Of a stretch of 64,000 bases of DNA, positions 12,823 through 21,204 are shown one piece after another. The first letter of the stretch is position 1; the number at the start of each line of letters is the position of its first letter. A program made the translations under genes and the position numbers. The notes under the pieces were generated by a model. The model saw only the letters and a list, made by a program, of their open reading frames with translations, did no database searches and was not told where the DNA came from. The DNA is from Lysobacteraceae bacterium NML93-0399. GTDB taxonomy: Bacteria; Pseudomonadota; Gammaproteobacteria; Xanthomonadales; Xanthomonadaceae. The stretch spans positions 62,001 to 126,000 of the forward strand of contig NTJI01000004.1 of assembly GCA_002307375.1 (NCBI GenBank), written 5' to 3'.

Positions 12823-12850
12823 CCAAAGCCCCGCTAGCGGGGCTTTGTTC
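12823..12850 (+). terminator. Terminator between hsdR and XRE gene
   Basis: The 22-base palindrome AAAGCCCCGC/TAGCGGGGCTTT is self-complementary, with flanking A and T runs on both strands. It can therefore stop hsdR transcription and also the converging XRE gene whose stop is at 12862. Confidence 0.8.
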
Positions 12851-12861
12851 TGCTCAGCTTC

Positions 12862-13188
12862 TCAACGCTTGCGCTTACGCTTGCTCTTGAAGTCCGAAAT
12901 CAACTGCGCGAGATCGTCGTCCTCGGCATAGAAGTAGGCCGTTGGAAGATCAAGAACCTCTGCGAGCCGCTGCAGGGTCTGCAGGTCCGGTTGATGTACA
13001 CCGGTTTCGTAGCGGTTGACGCGTGTGCTGGCGACGAATTCGTCGAGACCGGCCTTAATGCCCAAGTTACGTTGAGAGAGATCGTGCGCTTCGCGCGCCT
13101 CACGCAAACGTCGGCTGTAGACGGGGAGTGGTCCCTTGTCAGCCACGGCCGTATGTATCCAGAACTTCCATGCAGGAAGCTTCCGCAT
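12862..13188 (-). CDS. XRE-family transcriptional regulator 1
   Basis: A small DNA-binding regulator with a helix-turn-helix at about residues 25-80 (YSRRLREAREAHDLSQRNLG, then RYETGVHQPDLQTLQRLAEVLD). An acidic stretch EDDD and a C-terminal basic tail KRKRKR follow. It is clearly paralogous to the XRE gene at 13366-13686. The start is uncertain: the ATG at 13188 lacks a good ribosome site, and a GTG at 13146 (VADKGPLPVY) would align better with the paralog. A CTACG-N5-CGTAG palindrome 19 bases upstream of the ATG suggests autoregulation. Its target genes are unknown; the defence island on one side and the lasso cluster on the other are both candidates. Confidence 0.83.
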   Translation of the reverse strand: MRKLPAWKFWIHTAVADKGPLPVYSRRLREAREAHDLSQRNLGIKAGLDEFVASTRVNRYETGVHQPDLQTLQRLAEVLDLPTAYFYAEDDDLAQLISDFKSKRKRKR

Positions 13189-13206
13189 ACGAGCACTATC
13201 CCGATA

Positions 13207-13221
13207 CTACGTAAAACGTAG
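13207..13221. promoter_or_regulatory. Palindromic operator CTACG-N5-CGTAG (site 1)
   Basis: CTACGTAAAACGTAG is a perfect 5-bp inverted repeat with an AT-only 5-base centre, upstream of XRE gene 1. Two further copies of the same palindrome lie upstream of XRE gene 2 (13744-13758 and 13770-13784). All three sit in regulator promoter regions, so this is a predicted XRE binding site. Confidence 0.6.
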
Positions 13222-13365
13222 GAATGCGCTGCTGCGTGAGGTTTTGCAGTAATGCAGAGTCAGCCGCGGTCTGACAAGCGAAGTCATCGCTTCTTGCTTT
13301 GAGTGTGCTGTACGTTTCCAGGGCTCGAAGCTGCTGTAGCGCTATCCGCTCCCGCGGCTCGAAAG

Positions 13366-13686
13366 CTACTTCCGCTTTCTCTTGCGCTTGATTTCAATGA
13401 GTTTATTCACCGGCTTCTCACTGCGCGACGAGGCAGCGATCAGCCGCGCTGCGTCGTCATCCTCTGTGTAGAAGTACGTCAGTGGTAGCTCCAGAGTCTT
13501 CGCGAGAAGCTTCTGTCTATCCACACGGGGTAGATGGATGCCGTTCTCGTATCGACTGATGAGAGAGCCAGTGCCCGATTCGTCGAGTCCCGCCGCAATT
13601 CCAAGGTCAGTCTGGGAATAGCCGTAGCTCTCCCGTGCCTCGCGTAGGCGGCGCCCATAGATGGTGCCCGGTCGTTCGTCGCTCAT
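13366..13686 (-). CDS. XRE-family transcriptional regulator 2
   Basis: A 106-residue helix-turn-helix protein starting MSDERPGTIYGRRLREARES. Its HTH region (SQTDLGIAAGLDE, then SRYENGIHLPRV), its TYFYTEDDDAARLI segment and its KRKRKRK tail parallel XRE protein 1. The tail follows an extra linker. The ATG at 13686 is preferred over an upstream one at 13713 because it aligns with the start of the HTH. Two CTACG-N5-CGTAG palindromes lie 58-98 bases upstream, in the region shared with the divergent TonB receptor gene of the lasso cluster, so it may control itself, that gene, or both. Confidence 0.85.
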   Translation of the reverse strand: MSDERPGTIYGRRLREARESYGYSQTDLGIAAGLDESGTGSLISRYENGIHLPRVDRQKLLAKTLELPLTYFYTEDDDAARLIAASSRSEKPVNKLIEIKRKRKRK

Positions 13687-13731
13687 GCGCACAGGTCTGT
13701 TTCCGGTCTGCACGAGGATCCGGACCAGCGC

Positions 13732-13784
13732 TTGACATCGATACTACGTAATACGTAGTGTTCATGGGGCTACGTTTATCGTAG
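13732..13784. promoter_or_regulatory. Divergent promoter region with two CTACG palindromes
   Basis: Operator copies are at 13743-13759 (ACTACGTAATACGTAGT, an extended perfect palindrome) and 13770-13784 (CTACGTTTATCGTAG). On the plus strand a TTGACA (13732-13737) precedes the first copy with a weak TAGTGT 18 bases later, so a bound regulator would cover this putative promoter. The centres are 26 bases apart, about 2.5 helical turns. Confidence 0.55.
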
Positions 13785-13943
13785 CGATGAGAAGTCTTGC
13801 ACTAAGACCCGGTAACGGGAGCAGAGAGGCGTGAAGGGGCGCAACGAACGACGGGGCCATCGGTCTCGTGCGGAAACCATTCCGTGTCGGTTGGGGGCTA
13901 AGCCGCGTCCGCCGAGCGGCACCTAGGGAGAAGGGGGTACAGC

Positions 13944-16328
13944 ATGAAGATGCGTAAGCTAGAGCAAGCAATTTCCGTCGTTCTGCTTGCTACTGCAGCA
14001 GGGACCGCGGCGCTCTCTACAGCGCGGGCCGCGCCTTCCGGGCAGGCCGAGAAGCCGAGTTCTGAGCGATCTACGCACAGGCCCAGTAGCGATGCCCAGG
14101 CTGTTCAACTCGACACGATTCAAGTCACCGGCACGCGCATCCGGGGCGGCACGACGCCATCGCCGGTGGTCTCCATTGGTATCGACAACATCCGCGCCGA
14201 GGGCTTCGGGGATCTCGGTGAGGTGATTCGAGCGGTGCCCCAGAACTTCTCTGGAGGCCAGAACCCCGGTGTGCCCAGTCTCGGCTACTCCGGTGCCGGG
14301 ATGCAGAACCAGAACATCACCGGCGGCTCGGCGCTGAATCTGCGTGGGCTGGGGCCGGATGCCACGCTGACCCTGTTGAACGGCAAGCGCATGGCCTATG
14401 GGGGCATGACGCAGGCGGTGGATATCGACGCCATTCCGGTGGAGGCGGTCGAGCGTATCGAGATCGTGGCGGATGGTGCGTCCGCGATCTATGGGTCCGA
14501 TGCGGTGGGTGGGGTAGGAAACGTGATCCTGCGACGGGATTTCGAAGGCGTTGCGGTCGGCGCGCGGTTTGGCGGCGCAACGGCCGGTGGGCTTGCCACA
14601 CGCGAGTACACCGCTACCGCCGGTACGGCTTGGGCCACTGGCGGCCTGCTGGCAACCTTCAAGACGGGCAGCGTGGATCCGATCTACGCGCGGCAGCGCC
14701 GCTATACCCGCCACATGACGCACCCGACCACGCTGTATCCGGGCAGCGATCTGGATAGCGGCCTGCTCAGCGTGAATCAGGCGCTGGGTGCCCATGTCGA
14801 AGCCCGTTTCGACGTGCTGCGAACGGAGCGCGACCAGGCCTACAACCTGTTCTCACCGGATGGGCGGATCAACCGCGTCAACTCGGAGACGGCCACCACG
14901 CTGTTGTCGCCAAGCGTGGAGTTCTTCCTGCCGGGCGATTGGTCGCTCACGCTTGGAGGTTCGCGCGCCAGAAGCGAGCATCTCCAGTACCAGCGCTGGG
15001 AGATCGTCGAGACGGGCGTGGCCACGCCGTCGGTGCAGGACTGCCTGTGCAACGAAAGCACCGTGTACGAGTTGGGCGGGGAAGGGCCGTTGTTTGCACT
15101 GCCAGGCGGCGAGGTTCGGGCAGCAGCGGGGGTGGGCTATCGAAGCAACGACTATCTGCACTTCAACTACCTGGCCGACGCGGCGACGACGCAAGGCCGC
15201 GAAAGCAGTCGCTTCGCATACGCGGAGCTCAGCTTACCGCTGTTGGGGAATGCTGATGCTGGGGAGGGTGGACAGCACCTGGCGCTGACGGCAGCGCTGC
15301 GCACCGAGGACTACCACAGCTTCGGTAGCGTGACGGTGCCAAAGTTGGGGCTGGTGTACGCCCCCAGGGCCAATCTCACGATGAAGGCGTCATGGGGCAA
15401 ATCCTTCAAGGCGCCGACGTTGCATCAACGCTTCTTTGCGCCGTACGCCATGTTGACCGAGCCGGCGTACTTTGGTGGAAGCGGCTATCCCGACGGCAGC
15501 ACGGTGTTGGCCATCGGCGGTGGTAACCGCGAACTGGAGGCGGAACGGGCCTCCACGTGGACGGCGTCCTTGGCGCTGCACCCCGTGTCGATTCCGGGGC
15601 TGGACCTGGAAGCCACATGGTTCGACATCGACTACACGGGCCGTGCCCTGGAACCGATCACGAACTTCGCCGAGGCGCTGAGCAACCCAATCTATCGGCA
15701 GTTCATCACGGATAACCCCAGCGGCGAGGATCAGGCCGAGCGCGTGGCCGGATCCACGATCTTCTACAACTTCGCGGGAACCCCCTACAACCCGGACGAC
15801 GTGGTGGCCCTGGTCAACCTGCAGTACACGAATGTGGCGCGCCAGCGCATCCGCGGTTTGGACCTGTCCGGCACATACCGGACGGATATCGGCCCGGGCC
15901 AGATGACGCTGCGGGGTTCGGCAAGCTGGCTGGATAGCACGCAGCAAAGCACGGCCCTGCAGATGCCGTTTGATCTCTCGGGCACGCTGCACAACCCGCC
16001 CAGGTTCCAGGCGCGCACGGGAGCGGTGTGGAATCAGGGCGGTGTCTCCGCCTCCTTGTTCGCGAACTACAAGGACCCGTTGAGAGACGTATTGAACGAC
16101 GCGCGCACGCCGTCCTACACCACCTTCGACGTCGCGTTGCGGTATGCAGCGCCGCAGCCGCGCGGGCTGCTGTCCGGCACCGAAGTGTCGCTTTCGGCCC
16201 AGAACGTGTTCGATCGGGCGCCGCCCTACAGCATCGCGTGGTTGCCTGGCTTCTCGCTTCCCTACGACGCCACCAACTACTCGGCGGTCGGCCGCTTCGT
16301 GAGCCTGGGGCTGTCGAAGCGCTGGTGA
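13944..16328 (+). CDS. TonB-dependent receptor of the lasso peptide cluster
   Basis: A 794-residue outer-membrane receptor with a signal peptide (to about residue 30, ending ALSTARA) and a TonB-box-like LDTIQVTGTRI at about 56-66. The plug domain covers about 70-200 (NLRGLGPDATLTLLNGKRMA, IEIVADGASAIYGSDAVGGV), followed by a 22-strand-type barrel ending in SLGLSKRW, with a C-terminal aromatic residue. It is 67 bases upstream of a lasso isopeptidase gene on the same strand. In proteobacterial lasso clusters of this type the receptor takes up the lasso peptide or its cargo, so import is the likely role. The start has a GGGGG-rich ribosome site (GAAGGGGG). Confidence 0.9.
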   Translation: MKMRKLEQAISVVLLATAAGTAALSTARAAPSGQAEKPSSERSTHRPSSDAQAVQLDTIQVTGTRIRGGTTPSPVVSIGIDNIRAEGFGDLGEVIRAVPQNFSGGQNPGVPSLGYSGAGMQNQNITGGSALNLRGLGPDATLTLLNGKRMAYGGMTQAVDIDAIPVEAVERIEIVADGASAIYGSDAVGGVGNVILRRDFEGVAVGARFGGATAGGLATREYTATAGTAWATGGLLATFKTGSVDPIYARQRRYTRHMTHPTTLYPGSDLDSGLLSVNQALGAHVEARFDVLRTERDQAYNLFSPDGRINRVNSETATTLLSPSVEFFLPGDWSLTLGGSRARSEHLQYQRWEIVETGVATPSVQDCLCNESTVYELGGEGPLFALPGGEVRAAAGVGYRSNDYLHFNYLADAATTQGRESSRFAYAELSLPLLGNADAGEGGQHLALTAALRTEDYHSFGSVTVPKLGLVYAPRANLTMKASWGKSFKAPTLHQRFFAPYAMLTEPAYFGGSGYPDGSTVLAIGGGNRELEAERASTWTASLALHPVSIPGLDLEATWFDIDYTGRALEPITNFAEALSNPIYRQFITDNPSGEDQAERVAGSTIFYNFAGTPYNPDDVVALVNLQYTNVARQRIRGLDLSGTYRTDIGPGQMTLRGSASWLDSTQQSTALQMPFDLSGTLHNPPRFQARTGAVWNQGGVSASLFANYKDPLRDVLNDARTPSYTTFDVALRYAAPQPRGLLSGTEVSLSAQNVFDRAPPYSIAWLPGFSLPYDATNYSAVGRFVSLGLSKRW

Positions 16329-16395
16329 GCGTGCCGCAGCGACGGCATGTATGTGCCGTCGCTGCGTTCAATCTGAACTGCAAGCGAGACTTTCC

Positions 16396-18450
16396 ATGAA
16401 GATTTCTCCTTGGTCACTGCTGCTGGTGATCACGATTTGCTGCGTCTGCGACGCACGTGCAATTTCCCCGCGGCAGCTCGTCGAAACAGTCGATATCGGT
16501 TCGCCGAGCCTGTCGCCCGGTGGGGATCGCGTGGCGTTCCGGGTGGAACGGCCGTCGATCGAGCGCAATACCTACGACACCGTGTGGTACGTGCAGCGGC
16601 TCGACGACGGATCGCTTCCTGTGCGGGTCGCAGAGGGCGGCGTGCCGTTGCGGGATTCCGCCGGCTTGCCGGTGCCAGCATCCGCGGTCTGGTCGGGCGA
16701 CGGCCGCTGGCTCTACTACCGGGCGCTGATCGACGGGCGTATCGATGTCTGGCGTGCCGCGACCGATGGCTCGGGTACCACACCGCTCACGCTGGATCCG
16801 GCCGACGTGCAGGCCTTTCAATTACTGGCAGATGACAGATTGGCGTACAGCGTGGGGCCAGCCCGGGCGGAGGTGAGCGCGGCGGAGCAGGGTGAATACG
16901 AGCGCGGGATCCGGATCGACGCGAATGCGCCAACGAGTCAGAACCTCTTTCGGTCCGGGCTGACGGAAGGACGACTGGCCACCCAACGTCTCGGCTTCTG
17001 GTTCGATCGTGTCCCGCTGTTGGCGCACAGGCCGGTCCAGTGGGTTCAGATGGATCCCGGCTCCGGCGAGAAGCAGCACCTCGACGCGGCACCCGCATCT
17101 CAGAGCACACCCGCGCTTTCTGAGCTTCCGAAAATCTGGGGCGAGCCGTTCAAGGTGGCGCGCGAGCAGAACGGCAGGCGCGTCGCATTCTTGGCCAGGC
17201 GCAGTGCGTCGGAAGGAGGGCGCGAAATCCGGCTTGTCGCGGCGCAGGCGCTGTCCGCTGCGAAGCCTGCCGTGTGCGATGCCGATCTCTGCACCGGCCA
17301 GAACATCACGGATCTGCAATGGCGGCCTGATCACGACGAGGTGGTGTTTACCGTGACCGATGCGGAAGCGGGAATGGCGCAGTCCATCTTTCGATGGAAC
17401 CTCGAGACCGGCACCGTGCACCTGGTGACGCGGGCTGATGGTCTGCTCAGCGGCGGTCGCGATGAGCGCAGTGCATGCGGTGTGTCCGCGGACGCGCTCG
17501 TGTGTGTGGCTGCGGCCGCAGGCACACCGCCCAGGCTGGAGCATGTCGATCTGACCACGGGCGCGCGCCGACTGCTGTTCGATCCGAACGCATCGCTGGC
17601 CCGAGCCGTCGCTGCCAGCGGCACGCCATGGCTGCTGCAGTGGGCCGATGCCGAGGGCAACCGCTTCTCGGGACAATTTTTTCCCGCTAAGGCAAAGGGT
17701 GACAAGCCGCCGCCTCTGTTCGTCACCTACTACAAATGTCCGGGGTTTCAACGCGGCGGCTATGGCGATGAGTGGCCGCTGGCTGCGCTTGCGGCCCAGG
17801 GAATCGCCGCGTTGTGCATCAATGCGGCGCCGTTTCAGGCCACGGCCGTGGACCGGTATTCGACAGGGTTGGCCGCCGTCGAAGCGGCAGTTGCGCTTCT
17901 GGGTGCCAAGGGGGAGATCGATCCGGCCAGGGTCGGGATGGGCGGCCTCAGCTTCGGCACCGAGGTGACGATGTGGACCGCCATGCACTCGGCGCTGCTT
18001 TCAGCCGCATCAACCACGTCGCCGATGCTGTCGCGCACGATGTATCTGCACGGCAGTCTCAAAGGCCAGGCGTTTTACGAAGGGCTGGCAGGCACCTGGC
18101 AGTCCGGTGCGCCGGAAGACACGCCCGCGCAATGGCAGGCACTGGCACCCGAACTGAACCTGGAGAGGATCGACGCGCCGATCCTGATGCAGATGCCCGA
18201 GCAGGAATACCTGTGGGCGCTGGACTACGCAATTCCGCTGATCCGCGAGAAGCGGGCGGACGTCTACGCCTTTCCACACGAGGCGCATTTCAAGTTCCAG
18301 CCGCGCCACCTGCTGGCGGCCAACCAACGCAATCTCGATTGGTTCCGGTTCTGGCTGTTGGGTGAAGAAGACGCGGATCCGGACAAGCACGCGCAGTACG
18401 AGGTGTGGCGTTCGATGCGGGACGCCAAGGCGCTGGCGGCGACGCGTTAG
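16396..18450 (+). CDS. Lasso peptide isopeptidase (AtxE2-like, S9 family)
   Basis: A 684-residue secreted or periplasmic alpha/beta hydrolase of the prolyl-oligopeptidase type with an N-terminal signal sequence (WSLLLVITICCVCDARA). A beta-propeller region (about 30-400) precedes the hydrolase domain. The nucleophile is Ser519 in GGLSFG and the catalytic His is 631 in PHEAHF. Isopeptidases of this group open the macrolactam ring of the cognate lasso peptide after import. The start at 16396 is chosen because upstream codons would precede the signal peptide; a 15-codon extension is possible. It converges with lasC, with only 12 bases between the two stops. Confidence 0.9.
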   Translation: MKISPWSLLLVITICCVCDARAISPRQLVETVDIGSPSLSPGGDRVAFRVERPSIERNTYDTVWYVQRLDDGSLPVRVAEGGVPLRDSAGLPVPASAVWSGDGRWLYYRALIDGRIDVWRAATDGSGTTPLTLDPADVQAFQLLADDRLAYSVGPARAEVSAAEQGEYERGIRIDANAPTSQNLFRSGLTEGRLATQRLGFWFDRVPLLAHRPVQWVQMDPGSGEKQHLDAAPASQSTPALSELPKIWGEPFKVAREQNGRRVAFLARRSASEGGREIRLVAAQALSAAKPAVCDADLCTGQNITDLQWRPDHDEVVFTVTDAEAGMAQSIFRWNLETGTVHLVTRADGLLSGGRDERSACGVSADALVCVAAAAGTPPRLEHVDLTTGARRLLFDPNASLARAVAASGTPWLLQWADAEGNRFSGQFFPAKAKGDKPPPLFVTYYKCPGFQRGGYGDEWPLAALAAQGIAALCINAAPFQATAVDRYSTGLAAVEAAVALLGAKGEIDPARVGMGGLSFGTEVTMWTAMHSALLSAASTTSPMLSRTMYLHGSLKGQAFYEGLAGTWQSGAPEDTPAQWQALAPELNLERIDAPILMQMPEQEYLWALDYAIPLIREKRADVYAFPHEAHFKFQPRHLLAANQRNLDWFRFWLLGEEDADPDKHAQYEVWRSMRDAKALAATR

Positions 18451-18462
18451 TGCAGCAGGTCG

Positions 18463-20201
18463 TCAGTTCTGATGGCGTATCCATCTTTCCACCATGCACA
18501 ACGACAGGATTCGGAGGTACTGCTGATCCTTTGGCGGTGCCTGTTCGGACAGAACGCGCTCCAGTGCACCCGCATCCAGCAGTTGTCGTTCCCTCAGATG
18601 ACCTGACATCAGCAGCGTGCGGATCTCGTTCCGGTTCCGCTGGTAGATCGCGCCGAGATAGCCCGCAAACGTGCCCTTGCTACGCCGCTCAAGTACGCGC
18701 GCAGGCAAAACATCCGCGAACGCGTCACGCGCGACTGCACGGTTGCGACCACCGGCAAACCACATCCAGGTGGGTGTTTTGAGCGCAGCCTCCATCACAG
18801 GCTGAGAGAGGAGGGGCATGCGGACGGGACGACCGCCGCTGCGCGGTGTGATGTCCCGGAAAATCTGCGTGCCAGCAAGCCCGATGACGCGCTCCCGGTC
18901 ACCGGGCAACACGCCCCGCGGTATATCGAACCATGGGTGGCGCTCCGGCGTGTGGGCCACGCTTGATGGATTGACGAGGGTAAGGTCAGGCCGCAGGAGC
19001 GGCGCACGCGGCGACCGCAGCTTCTTCAAGGACAGTCCGGCTACCTGCCAGAACGTGCTGTTGTGCAGGGCAGCCAGGTCTTTGACCGTTCTGGCCTAGG
19101 CAGCCAGACCTCGGGTGCGCAGCGCATCGACGGCTGGGCTGGCGTTGCTGAGATAGCAGAACACGGTGTCGCCGCCGGCCCCTGATAGATGGCTGTTCAC
19201 CTGATGGCGCTTGCCGGCGGCCGCCAGCACGTCACTGACAGCGTGTTGGAGCACGCCCATGCGGGGTGCGACGGAGCTCGGCGGGGGTAGAGGATCGACG
19301 GTGACGTCCTCGACCCCGAGATCGAGGACGTCCAGCGGGAGTTGCAGTTGATCCGCCACCTGTTGCGCGTAGATCCGCTCGTCGGTTCCCGCAATCGGCG
19401 TCTTCAGCGAACACAGGGCGACATGCGAATCGCGCCCCTGGAGCGATATGGCGACAATGGACGAATCGAGGCCGCCGGACAGTTCCACCAGCGCCGAATG
19501 GTCGAGATCCACCCATGTGTTGACCGTCGAGGAGACCGCTTCACGAACCGTGCGGGCCGCCTCGGCGTGATCGTCATACCGGGCATCATGGGCCACGAAC
19601 CGCCATGGATTCCAATCGGAGGTCATGGAAGACCGGGCACCATCCAATGTCAGTGTGCAACCGGGCGGGAGCTCGCTGATCCCCTCCAGTCCAGACCTTG
19701 TCGCCTTGTGGTTGGGAAGGAAAGCCAATGCGCGATGAAGTCCCAATCCACCTGTCGCGTGTACAGGCCAAGCGCGATCGCCAGGGAGATGTCCGAGGTG
19801 ATGAAGGTTGAACCGTCGTCGACCCGGTAGACGCAGGGAACTCCGCCCGATGGATCGCGGAAGGTCGAAAGCCGTCCGGTCTCTTCCTCTCTCTGCAGCA
19901 ACAGGTAGTCGCCCCAGCAACGCTCGAGAATCGCGCTGCGCAAGGCTTTACTCGAGCTGCAGGTCGCATCGTCCAACACGTCCGACAGCGTCACTCCCGT
20001 GCGTGCGAAGAGATGGCCGACGACCACACTGCCGTCCGCAAGCTGGCAGAACGGCGTGTCGGCAGAAAGATGGATCGCGGAGCGGCCCAGTCGGATACAT
20101 GTACTTAATCCGAGATAGGCGAACCGCGTGTCCTCGGTCGCCTCGTCCGCAGAGCCAGGGCGTGTCGGTGCGTCAACAAGCACGATGTAGCGGTAGGCCA
20201 T
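18463..20201 (-). pseudogene. Lasso cyclase (asparagine synthetase-like), disrupted
   Basis: This is the C protein of the lasso cluster, which adenylates the Asp/Glu side chain of the core so that the N-terminal amine can close the ring. It starts MAYRYIVLVD in an ATGA overlap with lasB. Two lesions break it. Near the GGG at 19714-19716 the frame must change from WLSFP to NHKATRSGLEG, as if one C were lost from a CCCC run. At 19096-19098 an in-frame TAG interrupts ...RGLAA and ARTVKDLAALHN. The synthetase PP-loop (ELSGGLDSS) and the C-terminal part (to IRHQN at 18466) are otherwise well preserved. It is either a recent pseudogene or carries assembly errors; programmed recoding is not supported. 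Confidence 0.85.
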
Positions 20202-20854
20202 CAGATCACCCGTATCGGCGTGTATGACTCCACATTGCCGAGCGTGTCGTTGAGAACCGCACTGCCGGATTGGAGCCAGCAGTGCGCCGAAAACGGCGCG
20301 CCCGTCACGCCGAAGACAAGGTCTGCAGGCACGCCTCTATGTGCCAGAAAGTGGAGCAGGGCGATGGAGTCCGGAAGGCAGACTGGCGTTATGGGGACGT
20401 AGGGCCGGACACGGCGGAATGTGAGCGCGGCAGTGCTCGCTTCGGTCGGGCTGCTCTGATCGATGGCCGACAGGCGTCTTCGGACATTCGATGCTTCGTT
20501 CAAGACAGCTTTGAGGCCCCGTGTACGAAGCCTGCGGCGCGTCACCAGCAGTCTCCAGGTGGCTTCCAAAAGGACCGTTGGTGTCAGTGGGATTGCAGAC
20601 GGTGGCTGCTCCAAGGCACTGGTCCGCGGCGCGATGGACGGCTTTCGAGTAACGGTGTGCGCACCGACGTGGTGCCGGACGTGGCCAAGAGTCGATGGAC
20701 CATCACTTGCCGCGGTCACTTGATCGAGCTGTGCAAGATATTGCTGCTCATTCGCTCGGTCGATCTGGAAATACAGGTCTCTCGCGATATCCAGAAAGAG
20801 CAGTCGGCCATCGACTTGGCAGCAGGAAATGTCGTCGTTGAGCTCGTAATGCAT
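20201..20854 (-). CDS. Lasso peptide maturation protease B (RRE fused to transglutaminase-like protease)
   Basis: A 217-residue B protein that binds the precursor leader and removes it. The N-terminal ~80 residues (QVDGRLLFLDIARDLYFQID) look like a PqqD-type recognition element. The C-terminal half is a transglutaminase-like cysteine protease with the expected triad Cys159 (PVCLPDSIAL), His191 (SAHCWL) and Asp203 (LNDTLG). It is thus the fused form of the B gene usual in proteobacteria. A ribosome site GGGAG lies 7 bases before the ATG. It follows the precursor gene after an attenuator-like hairpin and overlaps lasC. The gene itself is intact. Confidence 0.92.
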   Translation of the reverse strand: MHYELNDDISCCQVDGRLLFLDIARDLYFQIDRANEQQYLAQLDQVTAASDGPSTLGHVRHHVGAHTVTRKPSIAPRTSALEQPPSAIPLTPTVLLEATWRLLVTRRRLRTRGLKAVLNEASNVRRRLSAIDQSSPTEASTAALTFRRVRPYVPITPVCLPDSIALLHFLAHRGVPADLVFGVTGAPFSAHCWLQSGSAVLNDTLGNVESYTPIRVI

Positions 20855-20873
20855 CGGAATGCTCCCACCAACG

Positions 20874-20899
20874 AAAAGGGCGCATCTTTCGATGCGCCC
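20874..20899 (-). terminator. Hairpin between lasA and lasB
   Basis: On the minus strand GGGCGCATC-GAAA-GATGCGCCC forms a perfect 9-bp stem with a GNRA tetraloop, followed by TTTTCG. It lies 8 bases after the lasA stop and just before lasB. Such a partial terminator would keep precursor mRNA abundant relative to the enzyme genes, and could also protect its 3' end. Confidence 0.85.
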
Positions 20900-20906
20900 A
20901 GGTTGG

Positions 20907-21050
20907 TCACTCGTCGGAAATTCCGGAGCCCATCAAGGTACCGACGAACTCGTTGATACCTGCGGGGCCCTTGGTCTCGAAGCTGGCCACGCCGAGCTCG
21001 ATGACCGCTTCCGGCGCCGGGGCGCGGGTGGTGTTGTCGTTCGTATCCAT
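20907..21050 (-). CDS. Lasso peptide precursor A (xanthomonin-like, predicted 7-residue ring)
   Basis: A 47-codon gene, MDTNDNTTRAPAPEA at its start. The leader is predicted as residues 1-27 (ELGVASFETK), with the conserved Thr at the penultimate leader position (Thr26). The core is residues 28-47, beginning GPAGINEF and ending GISDE. Gly28 would be joined to the side chain of Glu34, the seventh core residue and the only acidic residue in positions 6-9, giving a 7-residue macrolactam. From memory, xanthomonins are 7-ring lasso peptides with a similar GISEE C terminus. A strong ribosome site (GAGGAGG, with GGAGG 6 bases before the ATG) is present. The C-terminal residues may be trimmed. Confidence 0.88.
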   Translation of the reverse strand: MDTNDNTTRAPAPEAVIELGVASFETKGPAGINEFVGTLMGSGISDE

Positions 21051-21069
21051 CTCAACCTCCTCGGGTTAT

Positions 21070-21088
21070 GCCACGGACGTCCCGTGGC
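21070..21088 (-). promoter_or_regulatory. Stem-loop in the lasA leader
   Basis: A perfect 7-bp inverted repeat GCCACGG/CCGTGGC with a 5-base loop lies 19 bases upstream of the lasA start, just before its ribosome site. An AT-rich stretch further upstream (about 21113-21140) is the likely promoter area, but no clear -35/-10 pair was identified. The stem could stabilise the mRNA 5' end or be an operator. Confidence 0.5.
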
Positions 21089-21204
21089 ACTTGCAGTCTT
21101 GAAACCCTGGAGCTGGATTTTCAAATAATTCTTGTTGTGTACTTCGAGAATTACCTGGAAGTGTGATGCGTATTGCGCGCATCCTCGCCCGCGGATGCGA
21201 CAGC

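Noticed and set aside
19714..19716. Programmed ribosomal frameshift in the lasso cyclase gene
   Set aside because: The site lacks a classical X XXY YYZ slippery heptamer, and the gene also has a separate in-frame TAG, so damage or assembly error is more likely.
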